Assembly (NCBI GenBank): GCA_963786675.1
Contig: CAWAZY010000003.1
Coordinates: 186,001-250,000 of the forward strand
Source of the DNA: JAGVSR01 sp963786675
GTDB taxonomy: Bacteria > Pseudomonadota > Alphaproteobacteria > Rhizobiales > Hyphomicrobiaceae
Direction of reading: 5' to 3'
Length of the DNA: 64,000 bases
The notes beneath the pieces are model-generated. The model worked only from the letters and a program-made list of their open reading frames with translations, was not told the DNA's origin and ran no database searches. Positions 17,399 through 26,345 of this stretch are shown here, one piece after another (the stretch's first letter is position 1; each line of letters begins with the position of its first letter). Both the position numbers and the translations under genes were made by a program.

Positions 17399-18631
17399 AT
17401 GAGGTCAGCCGCTGTCATGGGCCCGATGTTCGAAGCGTCGCGCGACGCGGGGCTCGTCCAGCTGGCGACGTTCGTGCCCCACGCCGGATCCGACTATGCG
17501 CGCGACCGGAATTTCGATTTTGGGCCTGACCGGCGGACGAATGTCTCGCTCCTGTCGCCGTACCTGCGGCATCGGCTGATCGGCGAAGCCGAGGCCGTAC
17601 GCGCGGTGCTGCGTCCGCATCGCATCGGGGGTGCTGCCAAATTCGTCGAGGAAGTATGCTGGCGCACCTATTGGAAAGGCTGGCTCGAACAGCGCCCCGG
17701 TGTGTGGGATTCCTATCTCGCTGATCTGGCCAGCGACACCGCTCGTGTGCAGGGCGACGCCGATCTCGCGGCGCGCTTGGCTCAGGCGTGCGCTGGGCAG
17801 ACCGGCATCACCGCTTTCGACGCCTGGATCAGTGAACTGGTTGAAACGGGCTATCTGCACAATCACGCGCGCATGTGGTTTGCCTCGATCTGGATATTCA
17901 CGCTGGGTCTGCCCTGGACCCTCGGCGCGGACTTTTTCTACCGGCACCTGATCGACGGCGACCCTGCTTCCAACACGCTGTCCTGGCGCTGGGTGGCGGG
18001 CCTGCATACGCCGGGCAAGGCGTATGTGGCGCGGGCCGAAAACATCCGCACGTTCACCGGCGGCCGGTTTGATCCGGCGGGCCAGTTGAATGAGGACCCG
18101 CAGCCGCTCGCGGGACCTGATTTGCCGGCTCCCATGCGGCTGCGCAGTTTGATGAGTGTGCCTGACGGCCTGCCGGTCGTGTTGCTCGTTGGCGAAGATG
18201 ATGTGACGCCGGAGCAGTGGCCGGTCGCGCATGCGGACATCAGGGGCGTGGCTGTTCTGCCGCCGGATACGCGCTACCCGGCCTTGGCGGTTCGCGTGAT
18301 CGATTTCCGTGTTTCCGCGCTTGCCGATGCGGGCACCCGCGCGCAGACCGCGTTCGGTTGTCCGGTGGTAACGCTTGCAGACCCCCTGCCTGACGGACTC
18401 AAAGACTTCTGCGCGGCGCAAGGCGTGGAGGATGTTGTCACCATGCAAGTGCCCGCCGGTCCCTCGCGGACGACGCTGAATGGGCTTATTGCCGGCTTGG
18501 GCGGTTCAGGCCTGACGCTGCGTGAAGTTCGCCGCGATTGGGATGGCGCGTTCTGGCCGTATGCGCGTCAGGGCTTTTTCAAGCTGAAGGAGCGCATCCC
18601 CGAAACGCTCGAGCGGCTTGGCCTCGTCTGA
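17399..18631 (+). CDS. Cryptochrome/photolyase-like FAD-binding protein, apparently circularly permuted
   Basis: The 410-residue protein begins with the helical FAD-binding domain of photolyases: VSLLSPYLRHRL, FVEEVCWRTYWKGW, YLHNHARMWFASIW, HLIDGDPASNTLSWRWVAG and FDPAGQLNED correspond to the canonical blocks in order (residues ~40-240). The usual N-terminal alpha/beta (antenna) domain is absent. Instead about 170 C-terminal residues form an alpha/beta pattern (PVVLLVGEDDVTPEQW, GVAVLPPDTRYP, CPVVTLADPLPDGL) ending in AFWPYARQGFFKLKERIP, like the end of a photolyase antenna domain. Repair or photosensory function is not decided by sequence. ATG 17399 directly follows the previous stop. ATG 17417 and 17426 are alternatives. 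Confidence 0.75.
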   Translation: MRSAAVMGPMFEASRDAGLVQLATFVPHAGSDYARDRNFDFGPDRRTNVSLLSPYLRHRLIGEAEAVRAVLRPHRIGGAAKFVEEVCWRTYWKGWLEQRPGVWDSYLADLASDTARVQGDADLAARLAQACAGQTGITAFDAWISELVETGYLHNHARMWFASIWIFTLGLPWTLGADFFYRHLIDGDPASNTLSWRWVAGLHTPGKAYVARAENIRTFTGGRFDPAGQLNEDPQPLAGPDLPAPMRLRSLMSVPDGLPVVLLVGEDDVTPEQWPVAHADIRGVAVLPPDTRYPALAVRVIDFRVSALADAGTRAQTAFGCPVVTLADPLPDGLKDFCAAQGVEDVVTMQVPAGPSRTTLNGLIAGLGGSGLTLREVRRDWDGAFWPYARQGFFKLKERIPETLERLGLV

Positions 18632-18640
18632 CCGTTCCGA

Positions 18641-19147
18641 TCATGCGGCGGCAATGACGCCCCGTGCCGCATCGCGCGCACCAGGCTTCAATTCCGCGGC
18701 CAGCAGACGCGTGGCGTTGACCGGCCCCGGCATGCTGATCTGGCCCGGGCGAACGCGGGCAAATCCCAAGCGGCCATAGTACGGTTCATCGCCGACCAGC
18801 ACGACGAGCGAGCGTCCCGCCTGTCCAGCGGCGGCCACGGATTCGGCAACGAGCCGCCGGCCGTAGCCCTGATCCTTGAATTCGGGATCGACCACCAGGG
18901 GACCCAACAGCAGCGCCCCCGGAACACCGCCGATGGTGATCTCGCTCATCGTGACGGATGCAATGATGCGCGGCCCCAAGGTCGCGACGCGGCAGAACTT
19001 CGAAACGTGCGACGGACCGCGCGCATTCTCCCGGACACGATACGCCGTGCGCGCAAAGCGTCCCGGTCCGAAGACTCGGTCATGCAAGGCGCTGATGGCA
19101 TCCACGTCGGCGGGCTCGGCGGGGCGCGTGACGACAAGTTCGGACAT
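18641..19147 (-). CDS. GNAT family N-acetyltransferase
   Basis: The 168-residue protein has the acetyl-CoA binding motif A LGPLVVDPEFKDQGYGRRLVAES (the Q-x-x-G-x-G/A part is QGYGRR) and the following VVLVGDEPYYGRLGFA, a mark of YhbS-like GNAT enzymes. The substrate is unknown. It faces the photolyase-like gene convergently, with nine bases between. The ATG at 19147 was chosen over an upstream in-frame start because it opens directly with the first strand (ELVVTRPAEPADVDA). Confidence 0.88.
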   Translation of the reverse strand: MSELVVTRPAEPADVDAISALHDRVFGPGRFARTAYRVRENARGPSHVSKFCRVATLGPRIIASVTMSEITIGGVPGALLLGPLVVDPEFKDQGYGRRLVAESVAAAGQAGRSLVVLVGDEPYYGRLGFARVRPGQISMPGPVNATRLLAAELKPGARDAARGVIAAA

Positions 19148-19225
19148 TCGACTGGAATCCGGATGGTCGGGTAGGCCGCGGGGCCGTAGCATGGATTGAC
19201 GCTCAGGGTCCAGCGGCGCGCGTGT

Positions 19226-19687
19226 CTACCAGATAGACGTTCGCGGTGCGCCCTCGAAAATCTCGGCAAGGCGCTCGCGAACGGGCGGGTGGGTCGCTTC
19301 GGGAAGGGCCCCGCGGTCGAAGAAGGCCTGCTCGGCGATTTCCAGGTTGGGCGCTGGCACCGAAGGTTGCGACCAGCCCCGCACGACGAACAGCGCGATG
19401 TGGTCGCCTGGAAAATGACGGTGGTTGGCGTAGAGCCCGAACAGCTCTGGCGGGTCCGAGATGACGATGCCCGCTTCTTCGCGCAGTTCGCGTTCGAGCG
19501 CGGCCGTCACGCTTTCACGCCGCTCGACGCCGCCGCCCGGGAAATGCCATCCGGGGCGGTAGCCGTGACGAATCAAGAGAACTTGCCCGTTGCCATCGAG
19601 GACGACCCCTTGGGCACCGAGCGTCAGTCCCCGCGACCAGCGCCAGTAGCGTTGCATCGTTCGCGTCACGATCTTGGCAGCAGGCAT
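19226..19687 (-). CDS. NUDIX hydrolase
   Basis: The 153-residue protein carries a Nudix box, GGGVERRESVTAALERELREEAGI (pattern GX5EX7REUXEEXGU, near residues 50-73), preceded by HGYRPGWHFP. Such enzymes hydrolyse nucleoside diphosphates linked to another moiety. The substrate cannot be inferred. The early WRWSRGLTLGAQGVVLD region is typical of a small subfamily in Rhizobiales. Upstream on the plus strand, divergently, is the metallophosphoesterase. Confidence 0.9.
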   Translation of the reverse strand: MPAAKIVTRTMQRYWRWSRGLTLGAQGVVLDGNGQVLLIRHGYRPGWHFPGGGVERRESVTAALERELREEAGIVISDPPELFGLYANHRHFPGDHIALFVVRGWSQPSVPAPNLEIAEQAFFDRGALPEATHPPVRERLAEIFEGAPRTSIW

Positions 19688-19837
19688 GGGGGTCTCCGCG
19701 CGGGCAGCCTAGCACGCGGCCTGAGGCTAGCAGGTTCTCAGCTGTGAGGCTTTGCGCGCTTCGCTCAATTTGGCAAGCACCGCAAGCCGCCCGTGTGCTA
19801 GGACACCCGCGCACGTTTGCCGCAACCGAAGCCGCTT

Positions 19838-20764
19838 ATGTCACAAAGCCTGACGCTCGCGCACATCTCCGATCTTCATCTGACACCTGTCGTCGGGCTT
19901 GGGTTCCGGCATTGGAATGTCAAAAGAGGGCTCGGCTATATCAATTGGGCGCGCAACCGGCGGCGCATCCACCTGCGTCCCGTCGCCGACATTCTGGCGG
20001 CGGATATCCAGGCGTCCGGCGCCGATCATGTAGCGGTGACGGGCGATCTGGCCAATCTGGGACTACCCGGTGAATTCGGACCGGCGCGCGAATGGCTCGT
20101 TGCATTGGGATCGCCGGATTTCGTCAGCGCAGTGCCCGGAAATCACGACATCTATTCGCGGCGGATGTTCGGGGCGTCGTGCCTAGAGGCGTGGGGTGCC
20201 TACCTCTCGAGCGATGCGTGGGGCGCCACGCTGCTAGGCGAGGGCCCCACATTTCCGTTCGTGCGCCGCATCGGCGGGTTCGCGCTCATCGGTTTGAACT
20301 CAGCCATTCCCACCCGTCCGTTTGAGGCCGCGGGCCGGCTCGGCCACGCGCAACGCGCGGCACTCGATCGCCTGTTGGAGATCTGCGCGACGCGCGCTAT
20401 TCCCAGTATCGTGCTCATCCACCATCCGCCCTTGCCGGGCCAGACGGCACCGCGCCGGGCGTTGCAGGATGCGGAGGACCTTGCAGCCATCTTATCGGCA
20501 CGCGGCGCCGATCTGGTGCTGCACGGGCATAATCATCGCGATAGCCTCGTGTGGCATCCCGGTCCGCGCGGTCCCATTCCGATCGTGGGAGTTGCCTCAG
20601 GATCCGCCGTTCGCGAGCACGGGCCCGAACCCCTGGCGCGGTACAATCTCTATCGTCTCTCACCCGGCGGTGATGCGCCCATCGAAATGACCGTCCGCGG
20701 GCTCGGCGGCGAAGGCGGCGAAGTGATCGAACTCAGCCGGACGCAGCTCAATCCGCCCCGTTGA
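19838..20764 (+). CDS. Metallophosphoesterase (calcineurin-like)
   Basis: The 308-residue protein has the full set of metal-binding motifs: HISDLHL (residues 8-14), VTGDLANLG, VPGNHDIYS, HHPPLPGQ and LHGHNHRDS. These bind two metals and hydrolyse phosphoester bonds, probably in cyclic nucleotides or nucleotide-like substrates (CpdA-like architecture), but the actual substrate is unknown. The start ATG 19838 puts the first motif at the expected distance. Convergent with the PP2C gene, three bases apart. Confidence 0.9.
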   Translation: MSQSLTLAHISDLHLTPVVGLGFRHWNVKRGLGYINWARNRRRIHLRPVADILAADIQASGADHVAVTGDLANLGLPGEFGPAREWLVALGSPDFVSAVPGNHDIYSRRMFGASCLEAWGAYLSSDAWGATLLGEGPTFPFVRRIGGFALIGLNSAIPTRPFEAAGRLGHAQRAALDRLLEICATRAIPSIVLIHHPPLPGQTAPRRALQDAEDLAAILSARGADLVLHGHNHRDSLVWHPGPRGPIPIVGVASGSAVREHGPEPLARYNLYRLSPGGDAPIEMTVRGLGGEGGEVIELSRTQLNPPR

Positions 20765-20767
20765 CGT

Positions 20768-21619
20768 TCAGCGCTCAAACCTCATCAGCAGACCAGTCGC
20801 GTCGTCGGATGTCTTGGCGCGCGGATAGGCACGGCACTCCTGATCGTCAATTTCCAATTGCCGCAGCCTGTCGATCAATGCGGCTAGGCCATCGGCTTCC
20901 GCGGCCGCGATGAGGCTCTCGTCGTTATGCGTGCCGAAGACATCGATCAGTCGGGTGAGACCATCGCTCGCCAGCAGGCAGACATCGCCAGCTTCAAGCG
21001 CCAGATCTCCGGTGATGATCATGTGCGCCGGCGGTGGGGTGATCGAGAACACGGCATAGCCGCCGTCCATATTCATCAGCGCGCGCTTTCTGCGCAACTC
21101 CGGCCAGAGGCTCGCGCGCATGGTCAGGCTATCGTCATCCGGCGCCTTAGCTTGAAGCGCACGGATGCGATCCTGAACCCAGGCATCTCCTGTCCGCATG
21201 TCTTCGACACCGTACGATGTCACGCCGCCAGCGCTGCGAACGAAGAGCGTGCAGTCGCCAAGCGCCACGTATGCGAGTCCGGCGTTTGTGCTGCGTACGA
21301 TAAGCCCGGCCGCTGATGGATGTTCTGAACGTCCAGAAGGCTGCCGGGTGGCCACCCGATCGAAAGTCTTCGCCGCAGCACGCGCGAGATGAAGCGGAAG
21401 ATCGGACATTGCGCCGTCGTAGGTGTGCGAGAGCATCTTGAGATGGCCTTCGATTTCGCCAGCAAACCATGCCGCGTCGCTCACCGCCGTCGTCAGACGC
21501 TCGGTCACGACATCCGTCGCGCCATCGATCACCCAGGCAAAGTCTCCCGCCATTCCGGCGCGGTCTTCGTTGGCGGCGCCCGATGCGGCAGAGGCTTGAT
21601 CGATGCACGTGAGGGGCAT
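20768..21619 (-). CDS. PP2C-like protein phosphatase
   Basis: The 283-residue protein carries PPM/PP2C metal-binding motifs: NEDRAGMAGDFAWVIDGATD (DGATD is motif 2), LAYVALGDCTLFV (GD), CLLASDGLTRLIDVF and TSDDATGLL near the C-terminus. It should be a Mn/Mg-dependent serine/threonine phosphatase. The start ATG 21619 gives a compact N-terminus. No kinase or anti-sigma partner gene is nearby. It is divergent from the B12 riboswitch and btu operon, with a 144-base gap to the riboswitch. Confidence 0.83.
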   Translation of the reverse strand: MPLTCIDQASAASGAANEDRAGMAGDFAWVIDGATDVVTERLTTAVSDAAWFAGEIEGHLKMLSHTYDGAMSDLPLHLARAAAKTFDRVATRQPSGRSEHPSAAGLIVRSTNAGLAYVALGDCTLFVRSAGGVTSYGVEDMRTGDAWVQDRIRALQAKAPDDDSLTMRASLWPELRRKRALMNMDGGYAVFSITPPPAHMIITGDLALEAGDVCLLASDGLTRLIDVFGTHNDESLIAAAEADGLAALIDRLRQLEIDDQECRAYPRAKTSDDATGLLMRFER

Positions 21620-21763
21620 GGTGGTCGGCTCACACTGAACGACGCATATGACGATACCTGCCGTTTGGCCGGACCTGCAACGGTCCCGGCCTTTCGGGGC
21701 GTGTGCCGCAGGGTGGGCGCGGAGGTGCTTGACAAGATCAATATCAGATGGGCACTTAAGACG

Positions 21764-21967
21764 CGTATCGGTCTCCGTGTGGCGGCAACGCCGCATGGGT
21801 GAAAAGGGAACACGGTGAGATCCGGCAATGGATCAATGCCGAGGCTGCCCCCGCAACTGTACGCGGCGAGCTTCCCCCACCAATGCCACTGACGTCTCCG
21901 GTTCTCCGGGGACCTCGGGAAGGCGGATGGGAAGCGTTTGAGCCGCAAGCCAGGAGACCTGCCGGTA
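21764..21967 (+). promoter_or_regulatory. Cobalamin (adenosylcobalamin) riboswitch
   Basis: The element is closed by P1 arms GTATCGG (21764-21770) and CCGGTAC (21961-21967). It contains GGTGAAAAGGGAACACGG (from about 21798), the conserved core GCTGCCCCCGCAACTGTA (21843-21860) and the B12 box AGCCAGGAGACCTGCC (21947-21962). All are in the order found in the Rfam cobalamin family. It lies 243 bases upstream of the btuB start. A TTGACA at 21728-21733 could be the -35 element of the promoter. No terminator hairpin with a T-tract is evident, so control may act on translation initiation. Confidence 0.97.
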
Positions 21968-22209
21968 CATGCTGCCCATCCCTCGTGCGGGGCGCGCGAA
22001 GGAACGGAACACCCGTAGTGGCGGCTGATGTGCAACCGGTAGGGAGCGGCGTCAGGCATGTACGGGCAGCAGGTTCAATTCTAGAACTTGAGATTTTTGG
22101 GGTTTGGGCGGGCCGGTGGGCATTGCTGCTCTACGATCCGTATCCTCCAATTCCTTCCGTTCATACCCGATCCACCGCTTTCGCCAGTCACCGCCAACTG
22201 GGGGAAGTG

Positions 22210-24351
22210 ATGACGTTGAGATACACGCGCAAGCGATTGATGAGTTCGTGCATGGGGACCGCAATCGCGGTCGTCGCGGGCACAGGCACGGCCACCGCGC
22301 AAGAGACGTACGAGTTGCCGCCCGTCGTGGTCGAAGGGGCCACGCTGGACGCCAAGACGAAGCGTCAAACTGCGCAGCCCGCGCCATCCGGCGCGGCAAG
22401 CCAACAAGCGACATCTGCCTCGGCCAGCAACGGCGGATCGGACGATGGTGTAGGCACCCTCAGCGGCGATGCCCCGGCTGGCGACACGACATCCGGTGGC
22501 ACAGGTTCGGGTGGCGTCGAGGCCCGCAAGCTCGGGACGCCGGTCACGGTTGTGACGGGCGAGGAGCTGAAAGCGCGCCAGATCCGCAACGCGGCCGATG
22601 CCTTGCGCTCCATGCCGGGCGTGGCGGTGTCGTCCTCGGGAAGTGGCGGCAGCGCCACCCAGGTTCGCATTCGCGGTGCTGAAGGCAACCACACGCTCGT
22701 CATCATCGATGGCGTCGAGGCCAACGATACCAGCATTGGCGAATTCGACTTTTCCAACTTGGCGGCCGACGATATCGAACGCATCGAGGTCATCCGTGGC
22801 GGCCAGAGCGGGCTCTATGGCTCCCGCGCCATCGGCGGCGTTATCAACATTGTGACGCGCGGCGGCAAGGGACCGCTCACGTTTCGCGGCCGCGTAGAAG
22901 GCGGCAGCTTCGGCACGCGCGATGTGGCCGGCGGCGTCTCAGCCGGTAACGAGCGCGGCTATTTCTCTGCTGGCTATTCTTACCGCGAGACCGACGGCTT
23001 CAATATCGCGCCGCTGGGCAATGAAGACGACGGCTATGACCGCCGCACCTTCAATCTGCGGGCGGGGGTAACGGTTGCCGACGGCATCAGCCTTGACGTC
23101 AATCTGCGCAACACCCGCACGTTCTCCGAGTTCGACGCCTTCGGATTCGCAGCACCCCCTGGCGTACTGCAAACAGCGGAAGATTCCGACAACACCTCCG
23201 AAACCGTCACGTGGCTCGGTGGGGGCAAGCTGACTTGGGATATGTTCGGTGGCGGTCTGACCCATGTCGTCGGCGGCAACTTCAACATGACCACATTGGA
23301 ATCGACCGATCCGTTCAGCACGGCCACCTACGACAATGAGCGCAACCGGTTCTTCTATCTCGGAACGGCCCGGTTCGGTTCGACGGAGCAGGGGCTGCGC
23401 CATACGCTGAGCGGGCTGATCGAGAAAGAGATGGAGAGTTTCACGCCCGATATCGCCTTCTTCACCGACAATGAGGAACGCGAGCGCGAACGCATCGCTT
23501 ATGCCGCCGAATACCGCGGCGAAATCCTCGATCGGATTTTCCCCACGGCCAGCGTGCGCCACGAGGATAACGACAGCTTTGAGGATTTCACGACCTGGAA
23601 AACCGGCCTCTCGGTTGATTTGAGGGAAATCCGGCTGCGTCCCCACGCGAGCGCCGGGACGGCCGTGGCGCTGCCGGGCATGTTTGAACAGTTCGGCGCC
23701 GTGCTCGGGACCTTCGTCGGCAACCCGAATTTGGTTCCAGAGGAAAGCTTTGGCTGGGATGCCGGTGTCGAGGTCACGCTCGTTCCTGGCGTGGCTGTCG
23801 TCGATGTCACGTACTTCGAAAGCGATCTGCAGAACGAAATCGTCGGCTTTGGCGATACGCTGATCAATCTCGACGATGAGAGCCACCGCCGCGGGATAGA
23901 GGTGGCCGGCCGCTTCAACGTCACGCGCGAGATCACGCTGGGTGCGGCGTACACGTGGCTCGACGCGTCCGACCCGACGGGGCTCGCTGAAGTCCGCCGG
24001 CCGGAACACACGGCCCGGTTCGACGTCAACTACGTCTTCGATCACGGCCGGGGCAATATCAACCTCGCGGCAATCTACAATGGCGAAGCAACAGATTTGG
24101 CGTTCCTGAACCTCGCGGGCCCGCCCTTCTTCGGGTCGCAGTTTGTCACGCTGGACGAGTACTGGCTGGTCAACGTGGCCGCTTCCTACAAGCTGGCTCC
24201 GGGTGTGGAACTCTATGGCCGGGTCGAGAACCTGCTGGATGAGAACTATCAGGAGGTCTTCGGCTTCGAGACGGCCGACGTGGCCGCTTACGTGGGCATG
24301 CGGTTTACCTATGAGGAAGAGGCCACGCGCGCATGGTCGGAAGGCCGCTAG
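22210..24351 (+). CDS. btuB: TonB-dependent vitamin B12 receptor BtuB
   Basis: The 713-residue outer-membrane receptor has a signal peptide (GTAIAVVAGTGTATA), a TonB-box-like start ELPPVVVEG and an unusual Ser/Gly/Ala-rich spacer (residues ~45-95). The plug domain follows (RNAADALRSMPGVAVSSSG, QVRIRGAEGNHTLVIIDGVEAND in parts, IERIEVIRGGQSGLYGSRAIGGVINIVT) and then a 22-strand barrel ending in RFTYEEE plus a short tail. It imports cobalamin using TonB energy. The ATG at 22210 has GGGGAAG just upstream. The longer frame through the riboswitch is not coding. First gene of the btuBFCD unit. Confidence 0.93.
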   Translation: MTLRYTRKRLMSSCMGTAIAVVAGTGTATAQETYELPPVVVEGATLDAKTKRQTAQPAPSGAASQQATSASASNGGSDDGVGTLSGDAPAGDTTSGGTGSGGVEARKLGTPVTVVTGEELKARQIRNAADALRSMPGVAVSSSGSGGSATQVRIRGAEGNHTLVIIDGVEANDTSIGEFDFSNLAADDIERIEVIRGGQSGLYGSRAIGGVINIVTRGGKGPLTFRGRVEGGSFGTRDVAGGVSAGNERGYFSAGYSYRETDGFNIAPLGNEDDGYDRRTFNLRAGVTVADGISLDVNLRNTRTFSEFDAFGFAAPPGVLQTAEDSDNTSETVTWLGGGKLTWDMFGGGLTHVVGGNFNMTTLESTDPFSTATYDNERNRFFYLGTARFGSTEQGLRHTLSGLIEKEMESFTPDIAFFTDNEERERERIAYAAEYRGEILDRIFPTASVRHEDNDSFEDFTTWKTGLSVDLREIRLRPHASAGTAVALPGMFEQFGAVLGTFVGNPNLVPEESFGWDAGVEVTLVPGVAVVDVTYFESDLQNEIVGFGDTLINLDDESHRRGIEVAGRFNVTREITLGAAYTWLDASDPTGLAEVRRPEHTARFDVNYVFDHGRGNINLAAIYNGEATDLAFLNLAGPPFFGSQFVTLDEYWLVNVAASYKLAPGVELYGRVENLLDENYQEVFGFETADVAAYVGMRFTYEEEATRAWSEGR

Positions 24352-24378
24352 AATGATGTTGTTTTCGATGGAGAATAC

Positions 24379-25377
24379 GTGATCCGAGTTCAACGATTGG
24401 GGAAGAAGCAGCGTATCCGCGCCCTGGCGGCATTTGCCGCCGGGGCGACGGCGTGCGCGGGCCTTCTGGCTTCCCCGTCGCGCGCCGAGACAACCGCGGC
24501 GCGGCCCGAACGGATCGTCTCCCTCAACCTGTGCGTCGATCAGATCCTTCTCGATCTCGTGCCGCGGGATCGCATCAAGGCGTTGAGCTTCCTGGCAACG
24601 GATCCCTCGATGTCGCTCATGCACCGTGAGGCGGCCGGCATCGCGACGGTGCGCGGACATGCGGAGGAAGTTCTGGGGCTTAATCCCGATCTCATTCTTG
24701 CCGGCGAATTTACCACCGGCGCCACCGTCGAGCTGTTGCGCCGGCTGGGACGGCGGGTCGAAATCCTGCCGATGGCCTCGACGTTCGCGGGCATTCGCGA
24801 TCTCGTGCGCCAGTTGGCGGCGCTGACCGGCGAAACAAGGCGCGGGGAAGCCCTCGTCGCCGCATTCGATGCCCGGCTGGCCGCCATAGCGCCCGCCGAC
24901 GGCGGGAGTGCGCGTCTCAGGGCCGTGGCGTTCCAGGTCAACAGTCTCGCCTCCGGTCCAGGGTCGCTCGTGGACGATGTGCTGCGGGCGGCGGGTTTTG
25001 ACAATCTGGCCGCCACCGCCCGTTTGGGACCCGGCGGACGTTTGCCGCTCGAGAGCCTGGTCAGCGATCCGCCCGACGTTATCGTGCGCGCCAACGCCGC
25101 GCGCGATTTCAGGACCGTGCTGGGCGATAACCTGCGCCATCCCGCCTTCAAAGCCTTGGAAGTGGACCGGCCCAGCGTTCATATGCCGATGAGCGAGTGG
25201 CTGTGCGGAACGACGCGGATTGTGCAGGCCGTCGAGAGGTTGGCGGGCGCGCGTGCGACGATTGCCAAACGTGCAGCCCCGCGTCCGGCGGTGAAGCCGC
25301 AAGCATCCGCCCTTCCAGCACTCGTTCCCGCGGCGGAAGCCGCTGTCACGGCCGTGCAAGGTGTGCGCGCACCATGA
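24379..25377 (+). CDS. btuF: Cobalamin ABC transporter, periplasmic substrate-binding protein
   Basis: The 332-residue protein has a signal peptide (ALAAFAAGATACAGLLASPSRA) and a TroA/BtuF-like fold: ERIVSLNLCVDQILLDLVP, VLGLNPDLILAG and the C-terminal lobe DPPDVIVRANAA. It captures B12 in the periplasm and delivers it to BtuCD. Start is GTG at 24379, 27 bases after btuB. Its stop overlaps the btuC ATG (ATGA, 25374-25377). An Ala-rich tail follows the domain. The B12 assignment comes from the riboswitch and the neighbouring btuB. By itself the fold also fits siderophore binders. Confidence 0.9.
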   Translation: MIRVQRLGKKQRIRALAAFAAGATACAGLLASPSRAETTAARPERIVSLNLCVDQILLDLVPRDRIKALSFLATDPSMSLMHREAAGIATVRGHAEEVLGLNPDLILAGEFTTGATVELLRRLGRRVEILPMASTFAGIRDLVRQLAALTGETRRGEALVAAFDARLAAIAPADGGSARLRAVAFQVNSLASGPGSLVDDVLRAAGFDNLAATARLGPGGRLPLESLVSDPPDVIVRANAARDFRTVLGDNLRHPAFKALEVDRPSVHMPMSEWLCGTTRIVQAVERLAGARATIAKRAAPRPAVKPQASALPALVPAAEAAVTAVQGVRAP

Positions 25378-26345
25378 TCCGACTGGCGCCGCTGACCGCC
25401 GCTCTCGCTCTCTCGGCTGCCGTCGCGTTTGGCCTGTCGCTGTGCCTTGGGCCTGAGGGATTTCATGTGCCGGGGTCCGTCGAGGCACAGCGCATGATCT
25501 TTTTGGAATTGCGATTGCCGCGTGCCGTGATCGGCTTTCTGGTCGGCGGCACGTTGGGTCTTGCCGGTGCCGTGCTGCAAGGCTATCTGCGCAATCCGCT
25601 GGCGGAACCGGGGATCATGGGCATCACGGGCGGCGCGGCTTTAGGCGCCGTCATCGCCATTCATTCCGGCCTGTCGGCATCGGTGGCGCTGGCGCTGCCG
25701 GCCGCTGGCCTCGTCGGCGCTGGATTGGCCACGCTCATTCTATCGCTGCTGGCCGGACGCGGCACGGGGCCGGTCACGCTCATCCTCGCGGGCGTCGCCG
25801 TGTCGTCACTCGCCGCCGCGCTCACGTCACTGGCGCTCAATCTTGCCCCCAATCCGTTTGCGGCGTCAGAAATGCTCTACTGGCTGATGGGGTCGCTGAC
25901 CGACCGGAGCCTGACGCACGTGTGGCTGGCCGCGCCGCTGATCGTGCTGGGATGCGCACTGCTGTTCTCGACCGGCTCTGCGCTCGACGCGCTGTCGCTC
26001 GGAGAAGCGGCAGCTGAAAATCTCGGTGTCGATCTCGACCGCCTGAGGCGTGTTGTCGTTGGCGGTACGGCGCTCTCGGTCGGTGCCGCAACGGCGGTGT
26101 GCGGGGCGATTTCGTTTGTCGGTCTCGTGGTGCCGCATTTGCTGCGGCCGCTGACGGAGGGTGAGCCCGGGCGGCTGCTCTGGCCAAGTTTCCTCGGCGG
26201 CGCGACGCTGGTTCTGCTGGCTGACGTGGCGTTGCGACTTCTGTCCCCTCTGGGTGATTTGCGGCTGGGTGTGCTGACGGCATTGCTGGGTGCGCCGTTC
26301 TTCCTGTGGCTGGTGCTCAAGACCCGCTCGGAGCTGGTGCCATGA
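25374..26345 (+). CDS. btuC: Cobalamin ABC transporter permease
   Basis: The 323-residue FecCD/BtuC-family permease has about ten transmembrane helices. Typical strings are LRLPRAVIGFLVGGTLGLAGAVLQGYLRNPLAEPGIMG (in parts), GAISFVGLVVPHLLRPL and the late LLADVALRLL. It forms the inner-membrane channel for B12. ATG 25374 overlaps the btuF stop by four bases, and its own stop overlaps btuD by four bases (26342-26345), so the three genes are translationally coupled. The in-frame extension upstream lies inside btuF and is ignored. Confidence 0.94.
   Translation: MIRLAPLTAALALSAAVAFGLSLCLGPEGFHVPGSVEAQRMIFLELRLPRAVIGFLVGGTLGLAGAVLQGYLRNPLAEPGIMGITGGAALGAVIAIHSGLSASVALALPAAGLVGAGLATLILSLLAGRGTGPVTLILAGVAVSSLAAALTSLALNLAPNPFAASEMLYWLMGSLTDRSLTHVWLAAPLIVLGCALLFSTGSALDALSLGEAAAENLGVDLDRLRRVVVGGTALSVGAATAVCGAISFVGLVVPHLLRPLTEGEPGRLLWPSFLGGATLVLLADVALRLLSPLGDLRLGVLTALLGAPFFLWLVLKTRSELVP

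Noticed and set aside
22939..25488. 849-codon open frame on the minus strand across btuB and btuF
   Set aside because: It is antisense to two well-supported genes, has no domain pattern, and is explained by GC-rich codon bias leaving the complementary frame open.
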